In this document: positions 62,227-64,000 of the stretch, piece by piece
Layout of the letters: each line of letters begins with the position of its first letter
How positions within the stretch are numbered: the stretch's first letter is position 1
Origin: Terriglobus roseus DSM 18391
GTDB lineage: Bacteria > Acidobacteriota > Terriglobia > Terriglobales > Acidobacteriaceae
Reading direction: 5' to 3'
Length of the DNA: 64,000 bases
NCBI RefSeq assembly: GCF_000265425.1
Contig: NC_018014.1
Span: forward strand, 4,650,001 to 4,714,000
Position numbers and translations under genes: made by a program
Notes under the pieces: generated by a model
The model's database searches: none
What the model saw: only the letters and a program-made list of their open reading frames with translations
What the model was told of the DNA's origin: nothing

Positions 62227-63084
62227 ATGATGAAGCGTTCCATCAGTACCCACGTGTTTTTGCAGCAAAGACTTCACGCCGGCCTGCTGGATGCGATGGT
62301 GGGCGCCGGCGCGCAGTCGATTGAGCTGTTCGCCGCTCGGCACCACTTCGACTATGTCGACCGCACCGAGGTGAAGGAACTGGCCAAGTGGTTCCGCAGC
62401 AACGACTGCCGTGCCACGCTGCACCAGCCCATCTTTGACGGACGCGGCGCGAACTGGAGCAAGCATGTGCCGCCGTCGATCAACCTGATTGACGTCGAAA
62501 AGACGCGACGCATCGATGCGATGGATGAGGTCAAGCGCGCGCTGGAAGCAGCGGAACAGATCGACATCGACAGCATCGTGTTGCACCTGGGGACGCAGAA
62601 CGACACCTGGAACGAGCGGACGCTGGATATTTCGATGACGGCCATCGAGCACATCAAGGCCTTTGCCGCGCCGCTTGGCGTGAAGACGCTTATCGAGACC
62701 CTGCCCAACGACGTGACCACGCCGGAACACCTGATGGAGATGCTGCGCATCGGCCACCTGGATTCGGTGAACGTATGCCTCGACGTTGGCCACATGAATC
62801 TGCACGGCATGGGCGGCGTTGCGTCTGCCTTTGAGATCCTGGGCGATCGCATCAAGCAGTTGCACCTGCACGACAACGGTGGCGAGAAGGATGAGCACTG
62901 CTGGCCGGGAGAAGGCACCGTCAAGTGGGACGAGGTTCGCGCCGGCATCGCCGCGCTGAAGCTGCCGCCTACCGGCACGCTTGAGATCCGCTATGAGCCG
63001 GAGATGGATGCGAAGACCATGAGCGCCAACGCTGCCAAGGCATTCCACATGCTGGAGCAGCCCGTGCCTCAGCCGCAGTCCTGA
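62227..63084 (+). CDS. Sugar phosphate isomerase/epimerase family protein
   Basis: A cytosolic xylose-isomerase-like TIM barrel of about 285 residues. Metal-ligand motifs are Glu in 'TLIETLPND', Asp and His in 'CLDVGHMN', His in 'LHLHDNGG' and Glu in 'EIRYEPE'. Unlike the protein at 2495 it lacks an export signal. Substrate is unknown. Three starts lie close together: GTG 62224, ATG 62227 and ATG 62230. A terminator follows. Confidence 0.85.
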   Translation: MMKRSISTHVFLQQRLHAGLLDAMVGAGAQSIELFAARHHFDYVDRTEVKELAKWFRSNDCRATLHQPIFDGRGANWSKHVPPSINLIDVEKTRRIDAMDEVKRALEAAEQIDIDSIVLHLGTQNDTWNERTLDISMTAIEHIKAFAAPLGVKTLIETLPNDVTTPEHLMEMLRIGHLDSVNVCLDVGHMNLHGMGGVASAFEILGDRIKQLHLHDNGGEKDEHCWPGEGTVKWDEVRAGIAALKLPPTGTLEIRYEPEMDAKTMSANAAKAFHMLEQPVPQPQS

Positions 63085-63104
63085 CCGCGCAGCAGGCAAA
63101 AAAT

Positions 63105-63139
63105 CAAGGGCAACATGCGGGGTGCGCATGTTGCCCTTG
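63105..63139 (+). terminator. Hairpin terminator
   Basis: A perfect 14-bp stem (CAAGGGCAACATGC with its complement) with a 7-nt loop lies 20 bases after the isomerase stop. A run of A before it makes it usable from the other strand too. Confidence 0.8.
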
Positions 63140-63181
63140 TTCATTGCGACGGTCAAGACTGCCGTCTGAATTGTCTGCGTT

Positions 63182-63271
63182 CTAAGCTTCGCTGGTGCCG
63201 CTGAGCGAAGCGACAGCACAGGGAAGCAGCAGCATCGTGAGGAAGGCAAGTGCAACAAAGAAGTCGTACAT
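63182..63271 (-). CDS. Possible 29-residue membrane peptide
   Basis: The peptide 'MYDFFVALAFLTMLLLPCAV' continues to a short polar tail. It is a single hydrophobic helix resembling KdpF-size small proteins. GGAGA lies about seven bases before the ATG. It could have been overlooked because of its length; the evidence is the ribosome site and helix only. It faces away from asnS. The remaining bases to 63527 show nothing recognisable apart from the likely asnS promoter area. Confidence 0.4.
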   Translation of the reverse strand: MYDFFVALAFLTMLLLPCAVASLSGTSEA

Positions 63272-63527
63272 GTGTTTTCTCCGGTTCTGCGGACGAGATA
63301 CGATGCCCCCTCCTGCAAAACCAGAATCGCTCGTTTGCTGCTCTGTTGCCATCGCCCAAAGGCGTGCCGGCAATATCGTTCGTGTAGTTGCCGTGACGCC
63401 TTCCCGCTCCGAGCTACCACCAACGGGGCAGTCGGTAGGAGATGGAAAGCAACTGTTTGCTTTCCCCTGCCGCTGACATGCGCCATCGCGGTCGAACTTT
63501 TCAGCCGGGCATACACTGGACAGTGTC

Positions 63528-64000
63528 ATGAGCACTGAAAACACCGCACCCATCACATCCATTGCAAACATCGGCACGCACGTTGGCCAGACGGTCACCG
63601 TCCGCGGCTGGCTTTATAACCTGCGGGCCAGCGGCAAGCTGCTCTTCCCGATCTTTCGCGACGGCACCGGCACCATCCAGGGCATTGTGCCCAAGGCTGC
63701 TGTGTCCCCTGAGGTCTTCGACACACTGAAGGATCTGCAGCTTGAGTCGAGCCTGACGGTGACCGGCAAGGTGCGTGCGGATTCGCGCGCGCCCAGCGGC
63801 TACGAGCTGGACGTGGAAGATGTGAAGGTGCAGCAGGCCGTGCGGGCCGACCAGCCCTTCCCCATCACGCTGAAGGAGCATGGCCCGGACTTCCTGATGG
63901 AGCATCGCCACCTGTGGATGCGCACGCCGCGCCAGTCGGCCATTCTGCGTGTGCGCGCGACCATCATGCGCGCTGCTGCCGAGTTCTTCGACACGCAGGA
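63528..64000 (+). CDS. asnS: Asparagine--tRNA ligase, N-terminal part
   Basis: The gene runs off the window end after about 157 codons. It shows the OB-fold anticodon-binding domain ('TVRGWLYNLRASGKLLFPIF', seen in parts, and 'IFRDGTGTIQGIV'), then the beginning of the class II catalytic core ('HGPDFLMEHRHLWMRTPRQ'), which is diagnostic of AsnRS rather than AspRS. Start ATG 63528 fits the family. It charges tRNA-Asn directly. Confidence 0.93.
   Translation, partial: MSTENTAPITSIANIGTHVGQTVTVRGWLYNLRASGKLLFPIFRDGTGTIQGIVPKAAVSPEVFDTLKDLQLESSLTVTGKVRADSRAPSGYELDVEDVKVQQAVRADQPFPITLKEHGPDFLMEHRHLWMRTPRQSAILRVRATIMRAAAEFFDTQ

Overview
The window looks like a chromosomal segment of a soil acidobacterium (Acidobacteriota, most likely Terriglobales/Acidobacteriaceae such as Terriglobus, Granulicella or Edaphobacter). 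The evidence is the GC-rich coding style, the C-terminus of a carboxypeptidase-regulatory-type TonB receptor, a VWFA-related protein of the acidobacterial family, several secreted DUF885 and DUF3857 proteins, and many short palindromic intergenic repeats. Genus assignment is inference; no 16S gene is present.

Layout. 1-6.1 kb: end of a TonB-dependent receptor, a GH2 glycosidase, a Tat-exported TIM-barrel sugar epimerase/isomerase, and a triheme cytochrome c coupled to a PQQ dehydrogenase. 6.1-12.3 kb: tRNA-Phe beside a decayed tRNA copy, a secreted adenosine-deaminase-like enzyme, a polysaccharide deacetylase, an amino-acid permease and a VWFA-related protein. 12.3-17.1 kb: EthD-like protein, an ABC exporter pair divergent from a PadR regulator with its membrane partner, and a PPOX-fold protein. 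17.3-25.8 kb (all minus strand): transglutaminase, alpha-E protein, a BrnT-type toxin with an atypical antitoxin, an OprB-like porin, a circularly permuted ATP-grasp protein, a PDZ protein, a zinc-finger anti-sigma with HEAT-like repeats, and an ECF sigma factor. 25.9-36.5 kb: degenerate dienelactone-hydrolase-like protein, aldo/keto reductase, galU, DUF885 protein, YdeI-like protein, acyltransferase 3 and mfd. 36.6-46.6 kb: two DUF3857 proteins (one with a broken transglutaminase site), gatB, a lipoprotein, a histone-H1-like protein, an FmdB zinc ribbon and serA. 46.6-50.5 kb: a repeat-rich gap, a conserved unknown protein, ligA and a small exported peptide. 50.6-64 kb: a beta-helix polysaccharide lyase/hydrolase-like protein, DUF5996, ddl, a second DUF885 protein, gamma-glutamyltransferase, a REP-associated tyrosine transposase inside its own inverted repeats, an exonuclease III that appears to start at ATC, an SGNH hydrolase, a sugar isomerase and the start of asnS.

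How it works together. Most genes are housekeeping (mfd, ligA, xth, gatB, asnS, serA, ddl, galU) or envelope and polymer scavenging functions (GH2, PQQ dehydrogenase, porin, deacetylase, beta-helix enzyme, ggt, DUF885). The 17-26 kb block reads as an envelope-sensing sigma/anti-sigma/PDZ module feeding an amide-bond-forming ATP-grasp/alpha-E/transglutaminase set.

The least explained material is non-coding. There is a composite repeat of about 117 bp present twice (28.0 and 46.7 kb) with identical internal spacing. There is also a dispersed palindrome family whose stems vary while the centre (GCTTTAGC/GCTTCAGC) is kept, probably linked to the transposase at 59.8 kb. Start codons were chosen by family alignment and ribosome-binding sites and may differ from automatic annotation.
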